Positions 48,410 through 56,302 of a stretch of 61,045 nucleotides of DNA are shown in pieces (the stretch's first letter is position 1; each line of letters starts with the position of its first letter). The position numbers were made by a program, and so were the translations under genes. Under the pieces are notes generated by a model, which was given only the letters and a program-made list of their open reading frames with translations, was not told where the DNA came from and did not search any database. Source of the DNA: Gemmatimonadaceae bacterium (lineage in GTDB: Bacteria > Gemmatimonadota > Gemmatimonadetes > Gemmatimonadales > Gemmatimonadaceae); the NCBI GenBank assembly GCA_025931335.1, contig JAICNG010000010.1, forward strand, positions 1 through 61,045, read 5' to 3'.

Positions 48410-50518
48410 ATGAGGGAGTACAGCAGCTCTGAAATTCGCAACGTGGCGGTCGTAGGACATGGAGCGAGCGGGAAGACGAGCCTCGTCGACGCGCTCGCTT
48501 TTGTTTCGGGGGCGAGCAAGCGCCACGGCTCCGTAAAGGAGGGCACCGCCCTCACGGACTACTCGCCAGAGGAGCTCGATCGGAAATACTCCATCAACCT
48601 CGGCATCGCGTACGCCGAGTGGATGGACACGAAGGTGAACCTCATCGACACGCCGGGATACCTCGATTTCCAGGGGGATGCCGTGTCCGGGCTCGCCGCC
48701 GCCGACGGGGCGCTCTGCGTCGTCAGCGCCACCGCGGGCGTCGAAGTGGGCACCGAGAAGATGTTTCGCGAGGCGGTCGACCGCGGCGATCCCGCGCTCT
48801 TCGTCGTCACGATGCTCGACAAGGAGCACGCCAGCTTCGAGCGAACCTACGAGCACATCAAGACGCGGCTGACGAGCAAGGTCATCCCGGTGGAGATCCC
48901 GATCGGCGAGGGGCCGAAGTTCCGGGGCGTGATCAACCTCTTCGCGAAGAAGGCGTACGTCTACAAGGCCGGCGTGAAGAGCGCCGAGTACGAGGAGATG
49001 GACATTCCCGCCGAGGAGCGGGAACGTTTCGATCACTACTACCAGGAGCTGATCGAAGCGATCTCCGCCACGGACGACACCCTGCTCGAGCACTATCTCG
49101 AGGGCGTCGAGATCGGACGAGATGAAGCGATTCAGGGAATGAAGGAGGCAATGAAGCGCATGGACCTCTTCCCCCTGTTCTGCGTCTCGGCCGACAGCAT
49201 GATCGGGGTGCGCGCGCTGCTCACGGAAGTGGTGCAGCTCATGCCGTCCGCCTACGAGATGGAGGAGCTCCACGCCTTCAAGGGCGCCGAGGGGGACAGG
49301 ACCGTGGACATCCACGCCAAGGATGACCGTCCGTTCGCGGCGCTCGTGTTCAAGACGATGAGCGAGCCCCACGTGGGTGATGTGTCATTCTTCCGGATCT
49401 TTCAGGGGATGCTGGCGAACGGGCAGGAGGTGTTCAACGCGACGCGGAACGTCGTGGAGAAGCTGAACCACCTGTCGGTGGCGCAGGGGCGGGACCGCCA
49501 CGAAGTGAACAAGCTGCACGCGGGCGACATCGGCTGCGTCGCCAAGCTTCGCAACACGCACACGAACGACACGCTATCGACGAAAGACCACCCGGTCCGC
49601 CTCCCGCAAGTTCATCTGCCGGAGCCGCTCGTCACGATGGCGGTGCACGCGCACGCCCGGGGAGAGGAGGAAAAGCTCCAGGCCGGACTCCACCGGCTCC
49701 ACGATGAGGATCCCACCTTCGAGACGCGGTACAACGCCGAGACGCACGAGACGGTCATCTCGGGGATGGGGGAGCGGCATCTCGAGGTGGCGATGTCGAA
49801 GCTCAAGCGGAAGTACGGTGTTACGGGGGAGATGACGAAGCCGAAGGTGCCGTATCGCGAGACGCTGATGGGAAAGGGAGAGGGGCAGGGGCGGCACAAG
49901 AAGCAGACGGGCGGACGCGGGCAGTTCGGCGATTGCTGGGTGCGCATCTCGCCTCAGCCGCGCGGCAAGGGCTACGAGTTCGTCGATGAGATCGTCGGCG
50001 GCGCCATTCCGCGAAACTTCATTCCCGCGGTGGACAAGGGGATCCAGGAGGCGGCCGTTCGGGGGGTACTCGCGGGGTACCCGATGGTGGACTTCCGCGT
50101 CGAGGTCTTCGACGGGTCGTATCACTCGGTGGACTCGAACGAGATGTCCTTCAAGATGGCCGGCATTCTGGCGTTCAAGACGGTGGCGCCGAAATGCCGG
50201 CCGGTGCTTCTCGAGCCACTCGATGAAGTGGAGGTGACGACGCCTGACGACTACATGGGCGACATCCTCGGCGACCTCTCGTCCCGCCGCGGCCAGATCC
50301 TTGGCTCGGAGCCGATCGGTGAGGGACGCGGAACGCGCATTCGGGCGATCGTTCCGCAGTCGGCGCTTCACCTCTACGCCACGGATCTGCACTCGATGAC
50401 CCACGGCCGCGCGACGTTCTCGCGCCGGTTCAAGGGGTACGAGCAGATGCCCCCCGACGTCGCACAACGCGTGATCGCGGAGTCGTCCAAGGAAGCGAAG
50501 GAGTTGCAAGAGGCCTAG
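48410..50518 (+). CDS. Elongation factor G-like translational GTPase (EF-G paralogue)
   Basis: 702-residue GTPase of the EF-G-like subgroup. G1 is GHGASGKTSLVDAL; G3 is LIDTPGYLDFQGD; the expected NKxD (G4) reads TMLD in VVTMLDKEHASFERT; the switch I RGITI motif is replaced by KYSINLGIAYAEW. Domains II-V follow, with the domain IV signature HKKQTGGRGQFGDCWV and ending HGRATFSRRFKGYEQMPPDV. No ribosomal-protein operon neighbours, so it is an auxiliary EF-G (recycling or stress type), not the housekeeping fusA. ATG 48410. Flanked on both sides by GCGCTGGAA palindromes. Confidence 0.9.
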   Translation: MREYSSSEIRNVAVVGHGASGKTSLVDALAFVSGASKRHGSVKEGTALTDYSPEELDRKYSINLGIAYAEWMDTKVNLIDTPGYLDFQGDAVSGLAAADGALCVVSATAGVEVGTEKMFREAVDRGDPALFVVTMLDKEHASFERTYEHIKTRLTSKVIPVEIPIGEGPKFRGVINLFAKKAYVYKAGVKSAEYEEMDIPAEERERFDHYYQELIEAISATDDTLLEHYLEGVEIGRDEAIQGMKEAMKRMDLFPLFCVSADSMIGVRALLTEVVQLMPSAYEMEELHAFKGAEGDRTVDIHAKDDRPFAALVFKTMSEPHVGDVSFFRIFQGMLANGQEVFNATRNVVEKLNHLSVAQGRDRHEVNKLHAGDIGCVAKLRNTHTNDTLSTKDHPVRLPQVHLPEPLVTMAVHAHARGEEEKLQAGLHRLHDEDPTFETRYNAETHETVISGMGERHLEVAMSKLKRKYGVTGEMTKPKVPYRETLMGKGEGQGRHKKQTGGRGQFGDCWVRISPQPRGKGYEFVDEIVGGAIPRNFIPAVDKGIQEAAVRGVLAGYPMVDFRVEVFDGSYHSVDSNEMSFKMAGILAFKTVAPKCRPVLLEPLDEVEVTTPDDYMGDILGDLSSRRGQILGSEPIGEGRGTRIRAIVPQSALHLYATDLHSMTHGRATFSRRFKGYEQMPPDVAQRVIAESSKEAKELQEA

Positions 50519-50640
50519 GCGCTGGAAGAGCGCTGGAACGGCGCTGAAGAGGCGCTGGGGGGAGACGTCGCCCAGCCTATCCACGCTGTTCCAGCGCTCT
50601 TTCCAGCGCTTTTTCCAGCGTTTATCCAGCGCCTTTTTTT
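50519..50640. repeat. Palindrome, GCGCTGGAA-phrase family, with T-tract (EF-G/susC junction)
   Basis: Left arm 50519-50560 begins immediately after the EF-G TAG stop (GCGCTGGAAGAGCGCTGGAA and onward). Right arm 50581-50633 iterates TTCCAGCGCT. It ends in a run of seven T (50634-50640), so it is also a strong candidate intrinsic terminator. The susC ribosome-binding site GGAGG starts at 50641. Confidence 0.92.
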
Positions 50641-50649
50641 GGAGGTCCC

Positions 50650-53600
50650 ATGACGTTTCGCAGGTTCGCCATGCTCGGCCTGTTCGCTCCGATGGTGGTC
50701 ACCGCGCAGACAGGCTCCGTCCAAGGGCGCGTGACCGACGCGGCCAACGGACAACCGCTCGCGAATGCGCAGGTCCGGATCGAGGGGACCGTGTTCGGCA
50801 CGCTGTCCGACGCGAGCGGCGCGTTCGCTGTGCCGAACGTGCCTCCCGGGCGGCGCACGATCGTCGCTCGCCGCATCGGATACGGCGAGGAGCGGCGTAC
50901 CGTCGATGTGAGCTCGGGCGCTCCGGTAACCGTCGACATCGCGATGACCGTGAGTGCAACCACGCTGGGCGAAGTGGTCGTCACGGGCGTGGCCACGCCG
51001 ACCGCGCGCCGGGAGCTGCCTAACAGCGTGGAGACCGTGAGCGGTGAAGCCGTGCGCGACGCGCCCGCGGTTTCCGCGATCGATCAGGCGCTCCAGGGGA
51101 AGATCGCCGGCGCTCTCATCAGCGAGAACTCCGGACAGCCCGGCGGCGGCGTGAGCATTCGCTTGCGCGGAACGAATTCAATCCTTGGCGGCGCGGAACC
51201 GCTGTATGTCGTCGACGGCGTGATCATTGACAACAACGCCGAAGCGCTCGTCAGCCTCGGCGCGAACGCGACGCGTGGCGGGGCGGCCCTCTCGAACCGA
51301 CTCGCTGACCTCGACCCGGCCGATGTGGAGCGCATCGAGGTGTTGAAGGGTGCGGCCGCCGCGGCCCTGTATGGCTCGCGCGCGAACAATGGAGTGATCC
51401 AGATTTTCACGAGACGGGGTCGTGCCGGCGAAGCGCGCATCACCGCGTCGACCGAGGTCTCGATGGGTGAGACGCCGGAGAAATACCAGCTCGTGTCGAT
51501 TCCCACCGCCGGTGTTGGCGATTCCATTGGGTTGCCGGGACGTGGGATTCGCCCGGGCCAGCCGCTCGAGCGATTCGACATTCAGGACCAGATCTTTCGG
51601 ACCGCGTATTCGACGACTCAGCGCTTGTCGCTCGCCGGTGGGGCGACCAATACGACGTATTATCTCGCGGGGAGCTGGCAGGACGAAGCTGGGATCGTCC
51701 GGAACAATGATTACGAGCGCCTGAATTTCCGCGGTACCGTGACGCAGCAAATCCGTCCGAACGTTGACCTCACGGTCCATGGCAACATCATCCGCTCGAA
51801 GGCGGATTTCATCACCGAAGGGGAGCAGACCGTCGGCGTGCTGACGAGCATCATCTTCACGCCGACGGGCTTCAACCCCAATTTCGACACGCTCACCGGC
51901 CGTTACCCGTACAATCCGATCCTCGGTCCAAACCCCCTCGAGATCCTGAATCGGTACGAGGCGCCGGAAGAGCTCGCGCGTTTCGTCGGCGGTGCGGAGG
52001 GGACGTGGACTCCGCTGCCAAGCCTGACGCTGAAGTACTTGGTTGGCATCGACGATTACCGTCGCGAGGTGCGCTTCCTTCAGCCGCCCCTCGTCAACAG
52101 CGCGACGTTCACCGGATCGATCCAGAATCCGGTGCAGTTTTCCCGACAGTTCAACAACGATCTGACGGCGAACCATATCTGGTCGTTCAGCGATCGGGTG
52201 CGCCTCAACACCGGCGCGGGGTTCCGCTTCACGTCCAACAGCAACGAGGTCCTTCGCGCGGCCGCCAGCGATCTGCCGCCCGAGCAGACATTAGTGGGAG
52301 GCGCGATTCAATCGGCGTCGCAGGAACGGTCGGAGGTCCGGACGATGGGTCTCTTCATCGAGGAACGCCTGAGTTTCAATGAGCGATTGTTCCTCACCGG
52401 CGGACTCAACTTCGAAGCCTCCTCGGCGTTTGGTGAGGATTCTCGCTGGCAATCGTTTCCGCGCGTTGGCGTCTCATGGGTGGTCGGTGAGGAGCCTTTC
52501 CTTCAGGAAGGCGGCCTGGGCAGCGTCTTCACCTCGCTTCGCCTGCGGGCGGCATATGGGCAGACTGGCGGCCAGCCACCGGGCGCGTACTTCCGATTCG
52601 CGAACTTCGCCAACACGTCGTTCTCGGGACGGGCTGGCCTGGTTGAGAGCACCATTCGCGGCAATCCGGAGCTCAAGCCGGAACGTCAGCGCGAATGGGA
52701 GATCGGCCTGGATGCGGGGTGGTGGCGCGAACGTCTGCTGCTCGAGGCGACCTATTACGACAAGCGCACGACCGACCTCGTGCTCAACGTCCCGCTTCCG
52801 GCGAGCTCCGGAGCGCTCCGTCAGTTCCAGAACATCGGCGTGCTCACGAACAAGGGCGCGGAGTTCACGCTCAGCACGATCAACGTCGCGCGACCCAGTT
52901 TCACGTGGCGCTCGAGGCTCACGTATGCCGCCAACCGCAATCGCATTGAGCGGCTCACCGCCAGCAGCGATACCATCATCGTTGGATATCTCAACGCGGT
53001 CGTCGAGGGGCAGCCGATCGGCGTGTTTTACGGGGGCGTTTATCAGCGCGACGCGAGCGGCAATCGGATCCACCGCGACACGACGATTGGCGGAAACCTC
53101 TACCGCAACATGCCGCGTCGGCTCCGCGACTCGGTCGTCGTGGGAGGGGTGGTCACCTCGCGGCCGTTCGCGAATCGGATCATTGGCGATCCCAATCCGG
53201 ACTTTACGATGGCGCTCCTCAATACGGTCGAGCTCCCGCGCGGCATCGAGCTCAGCGTGCTGTTGGATGGCCGGTTCGGCAACGACGTGGCCAACTTCAC
53301 GCGACGGATCACCGAGTTCTTCGGCGCGGACAAGAACATCGAGAAGGAAATTCGCGGCGACACCGTGCCTTTCGCGTACGCCCGCAATCCGGTCGGCCGC
53401 ATCAACATCTACGAGGAATACATTGAGGACGGCAGCTTCGTGAAGCTACGTGAAGTCGCGCTGTCGATCCCCATCAGCGCGTCGCTCGTGCGCCGCATCG
53501 GCGCGAATGGGGCAACGATCCGTCTCGCTGGACGAAACCTGCACACCTGGACCGATTACACCGGCCTCGATCCCGAGGTCAACCTGTTCTCGGAGAGCAC

Positions 53601-53676
53601 GGTCGCCCGCGGGGTGGACTTCGCGACGTTGCCGCTCCCGCGCACGTTCAGCGCCGGCCTCAACATCAACTTTTGA
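50650..53676 (+). CDS. SusC/RagA-family TonB-dependent outer-membrane transporter
   Basis: 1008-residue TonB-linked barrel importing oligosaccharides or peptides. Signal MTFRRFAMLGLFAPMVVTAQ, carboxypeptidase-regulatory-like domain (GSVQGRVTDAANGQPLANAQ, about residues 20-105), plug domain (TLGEVVVTGVATPTARRELP; SIRLRGTNSILGGAEPLYVV; LKGAAAAALYGSRANNGVI), then a 22-strand barrel ending FSAGLNINF. Strong GGAGG 5 nt before ATG 50650, directly abutting the T-tract of the upstream palindrome. The SusD gene follows 11 bp after the stop. Confidence 0.94.
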   Translation: MTFRRFAMLGLFAPMVVTAQTGSVQGRVTDAANGQPLANAQVRIEGTVFGTLSDASGAFAVPNVPPGRRTIVARRIGYGEERRTVDVSSGAPVTVDIAMTVSATTLGEVVVTGVATPTARRELPNSVETVSGEAVRDAPAVSAIDQALQGKIAGALISENSGQPGGGVSIRLRGTNSILGGAEPLYVVDGVIIDNNAEALVSLGANATRGGAALSNRLADLDPADVERIEVLKGAAAAALYGSRANNGVIQIFTRRGRAGEARITASTEVSMGETPEKYQLVSIPTAGVGDSIGLPGRGIRPGQPLERFDIQDQIFRTAYSTTQRLSLAGGATNTTYYLAGSWQDEAGIVRNNDYERLNFRGTVTQQIRPNVDLTVHGNIIRSKADFITEGEQTVGVLTSIIFTPTGFNPNFDTLTGRYPYNPILGPNPLEILNRYEAPEELARFVGGAEGTWTPLPSLTLKYLVGIDDYRREVRFLQPPLVNSATFTGSIQNPVQFSRQFNNDLTANHIWSFSDRVRLNTGAGFRFTSNSNEVLRAAASDLPPEQTLVGGAIQSASQERSEVRTMGLFIEERLSFNERLFLTGGLNFEASSAFGEDSRWQSFPRVGVSWVVGEEPFLQEGGLGSVFTSLRLRAAYGQTGGQPPGAYFRFANFANTSFSGRAGLVESTIRGNPELKPERQREWEIGLDAGWWRERLLLEATYYDKRTTDLVLNVPLPASSGALRQFQNIGVLTNKGAEFTLSTINVARPSFTWRSRLTYAANRNRIERLTASSDTIIVGYLNAVVEGQPIGVFYGGVYQRDASGNRIHRDTTIGGNLYRNMPRRLRDSVVVGGVVTSRPFANRIIGDPNPDFTMALLNTVELPRGIELSVLLDGRFGNDVANFTRRITEFFGADKNIEKEIRGDTVPFAYARNPVGRINIYEEYIEDGSFVKLREVALSIPISASLVRRIGANGATIRLAGRNLHTWTDYTGLDPEVNLFSESTVARGVDFATLPLPRTFSAGLNINF

Positions 53677-53687
53677 GGAGCGCCATC

Positions 53688-55013
53688 ATGATGCCGAAGG
53701 TCGTGACATCAGCCGGCGCCCGCCGGCTCGTACGACTGTGCACCGCCGCCGTGCTCGCCACGACAATTGCGTCGTGCGATCTCGATCTCGAGAACCCCAA
53801 TGCGCCGACCGAGGAGGAGATCGTCTCGAGTCGCGACGGCATCATCGCCGTTGCGGTCGGAATGCAAGGACAGTTCGCGCAGTCTATTGACGACTGGCTC
53901 GTCACGAGCTCGCTGGCGACCGATGAGTGGGGAACGAGGTCGATTGCCCTCATTTCGTATATCTCGCTGTTCACGGGTGACAATTTCGATGTGGCCTACG
54001 ACGTGGTGCTGCAGCCATACGCGCGCACCTACCAGGTCGTCAACTCCGCCAACATCGTTCTCGAGGGAGTGCAAACCCTCACCTTGGGCGTGGGGCTCGA
54101 GGCCGGTCTCGGCGCGGTCGCCAACCTCTTCAAGGCGATGGCGTTAGGCTTTGCGTACCAGCAGTACGAGGAGTTGGCGGTGGACGTGGATCCCGCCGGC
54201 GCGCCAACCGTGCCGCGCGCCCAGGTGCTCGACTCCGTGATTGTCCTGCTCGAACGGGCGCGGGCGGCGTACGGGAGCGTCTCGGCCGCCGACTTGACGG
54301 AGTTCAACGCGCGCGCCCTGGGGCCGGGCATCAACCTGGCGAACACGGTCGACGCCATGCTGGCCCGGTATTACCTCTTCGACGGGCGATATGCCGAAGC
54401 CATCACCGCAGCGGATCGCGTCGATCAGGGGGTGCTCTCGGAGTTACGCTATCCGGCGCCGACGGTCAATCCGGTTCGCAACCTGGCGTTCGGACTCAAC
54501 TATGTCGGGGGGTTGCTTCGGGGATTCGCGCGCCAGGCGCAGCCGGGCGATGCACGGGTGCAGTATTGGGTGGACACGCTTGCCGCGACCCAGGCGGCCA
54601 ACCCACCGGATACGCTTCTCAAACCGCTGAAGAAGTACTCGGGCGTGAATGAGCCGTTCCCGCTTTACTTTCCTGATGAGATGAAGTTGATCAAGGCGGA
54701 GGCGCTCGCCCGGCAGGGTGGGGCAGCGAACTTCGCCGCGGCCGCGGCGCTGGTGAACGAGGTGCGCACCGACAACGTCGCGCAAGTCGACGAGCCCACC
54801 GCAGCGCTCGCCCCGCTGTTGCCGACGGAGCTCGACACGGAAGCCGAGCTCCTCGACGCGATCGCCTACGAGCGCCGGTACGAGCTCTATGAGCAGGGGC
54901 TTCGCTGGGAGGACACGCGTCGTTTGGGCACGGCGCGCACGACGACACCGACGTTCGAGTTCTTGCCGTTGCCCCGCCAGGAGTGCGTAACGAATCCCGT
55001 GGCGTGCGGTTAG
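53688..55013 (+). CDS. SusD/RagB-family substrate-binding lipoprotein
   Basis: 441-residue surface lipoprotein partnering the SusC-like porin; it forms the lid that captures substrate. From ATG 53688 (AGGAG 7 nt upstream): MMPKVVTSAGARRLVRLCTA then lipobox TIASC. SusD features: DLENPNAPTEEEIVSSRDGI, TPR-like helices (YEELAVDVDPAGAPTVPRAQ, YYLFDGRYAEAITAADRVDQ), FPDEMKLIKAEALARQGG and the C-terminal LLDAIAYERRYELYEQGLRW. All are typical. The native substrate is not apparent; the neighbouring GH18-like enzyme suggests a glycan. Confidence 0.9.
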   Translation: MMPKVVTSAGARRLVRLCTAAVLATTIASCDLDLENPNAPTEEEIVSSRDGIIAVAVGMQGQFAQSIDDWLVTSSLATDEWGTRSIALISYISLFTGDNFDVAYDVVLQPYARTYQVVNSANIVLEGVQTLTLGVGLEAGLGAVANLFKAMALGFAYQQYEELAVDVDPAGAPTVPRAQVLDSVIVLLERARAAYGSVSAADLTEFNARALGPGINLANTVDAMLARYYLFDGRYAEAITAADRVDQGVLSELRYPAPTVNPVRNLAFGLNYVGGLLRGFARQAQPGDARVQYWVDTLAATQAANPPDTLLKPLKKYSGVNEPFPLYFPDEMKLIKAEALARQGGAANFAAAAALVNEVRTDNVAQVDEPTAALAPLLPTELDTEAELLDAIAYERRYELYEQGLRWEDTRRLGTARTTTPTFEFLPLPRQECVTNPVACG

Positions 55014-55027
55014 GAATGCCGTATGAA

Positions 55028-55115
55028 ACGAGGAATGAGGGCGGAGGAGTGGGGATTCGATTGGATAGGGGAACATCCAATCGGTTTCCTCAGCCCTCAC
55101 TCCTCATTCTCTTCG
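55028..55115. repeat. Palindrome, GAGGAATGAGG-phrase family (copy 4, convergent junction)
   Basis: Left arm 55028-55065, right arm 55074-55115, loop about 8 nt. It spans the gap between the SusD gene and the GH18 gene; on the minus strand the right arm encodes the last two residues and the TGA stop of the GH18 protein (GAA TGA within GAATGAGG). Confidence 0.92.
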
Positions 55116-56141
55116 AAGTGCAGCCCAGATCCGCTCGTCCTCCGCGCCGAGCACCCACACCGAGAATCCGCGAAGCTTCTTCTCGCGCGCCAGCGCCAGC
55201 TTGGCGCGAAAGCTCCGCTCATCTTCGAGGAAGAGCCATTCGAAGGTGCCTCCGTTCTCGAACGAGCCGTAGGTGACTGCCTGGGTCGAGTCCCACATCA
55301 GGCGCGCGCCGTAGCGCTCGGCCATCCCCGATCCCCAGGTCCACGTCACCGTCTCCGCCCACGAGCGCGCCCGCTCGGGGATGGTGTTGTCCTCTCGCGT
55401 GAAGAAGTGCAGTCCCTGTGATGGAATGCCGAGCGAGACCTTGTCGGCCGGCACGGATCGCAGGACGTGGTCGATCACCGAACGCATCCATGGAATGCCC
55501 GCCTGCGGCCCCGGCGTCGTGCGACGCGTGTGCTGGCTGTAGGTCATGATGGTCACGAAGTCGCCGAGTCGCCCGAGGGCGGCCAGGTCGTAGGCGGCGC
55601 GCCAGCTGTCGAAGAGAAAGCGGTGGTACGAGAGCGGCCCCGCCAGCTCGCTCGGGCGGTGGACGACGGCAATGCTGATCGTGCACCCAGCGGCGCGCAG
55701 GGCACGCGCCGCTTCGCCGTACCAGGTCGTGAGGCGGTCGCGATCATCGATGTGGACGTTCTCGATGTCGAACTGCCAGCCCCAGTATCGATGCTGGCGG
55801 CATTCGTCGGCCATCGCACGGGTCGCGCGGTGCCGGGCGGCAGTGTCCGACAGCAAGCGGCGAAGCGACGGCTGGTGGAAGCTCTCGTTCACCAGCAGCG
55901 GCATCACCTTGACGTTGCGCTGCCGCGCCAGCTCGAGCACCCTCCGGTCGACGCTTCCCCACAGAATGCCGAGGCTATCGACTCGGTAACCGCCGACGCC
56001 GAGGATGTCGATGCGGTCGGCATGCTTCACGAAGCTGTCGTAGCTGTCTTCGCGATCGACATAGTAGAAAAGGCGCTCGAGCGTGGGCTGAGCCTCGAGA
56101 GCGAGGGGGAGCAGGAGGGTGAGGACGAGAACAGGACGCAT
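55104..56141 (-). CDS. Secreted GH18-family glycoside hydrolase (YaaH/chitinase-like)
   Basis: 345 residues from ATG 56141 (GAGGAGA upstream); Sec signal MRPVLVLTLLLPLALEAQP. TIM-barrel landmarks: FYYVDREDSYDSFVKHADRI, VKVMPLLVNESFHQP, WGWQFDIENVHIDDRDRL (DIE within the DxxDxE-like catalytic strand), GDFVTIMTYSQHTRRTTPGP (the MTYD-like strand) and GFSVWVLGAEDERIW. It probably cleaves N-acetylglucosamine-containing polymers (chitin or peptidoglycan). Convergent with the SusCD pair. Confidence 0.8.
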   Translation of the reverse strand: MRPVLVLTLLLPLALEAQPTLERLFYYVDREDSYDSFVKHADRIDILGVGGYRVDSLGILWGSVDRRVLELARQRNVKVMPLLVNESFHQPSLRRLLSDTAARHRATRAMADECRQHRYWGWQFDIENVHIDDRDRLTTWYGEAARALRAAGCTISIAVVHRPSELAGPLSYHRFLFDSWRAAYDLAALGRLGDFVTIMTYSQHTRRTTPGPQAGIPWMRSVIDHVLRSVPADKVSLGIPSQGLHFFTREDNTIPERARSWAETVTWTWGSGMAERYGARLMWDSTQAVTYGSFENGGTFEWLFLEDERSFRAKLALAREKKLRGFSVWVLGAEDERIWAALRRE

Positions 56142-56302
56142 CGGGGTCTCCTCGGATGGCTTGGTCGCCGGCCTCCCGATGCTAGCGTCCCGGCGGTTCT
56201 GGAGTAAGGATTGAGCGGGCTGGTGCAGGGATTGCGACCCCGCGCCTCTCGTCGCACCTGAAGGGCAGTCGTAGACCTGTGCCGGGAGACCCGGAGGCGA
56301 GG

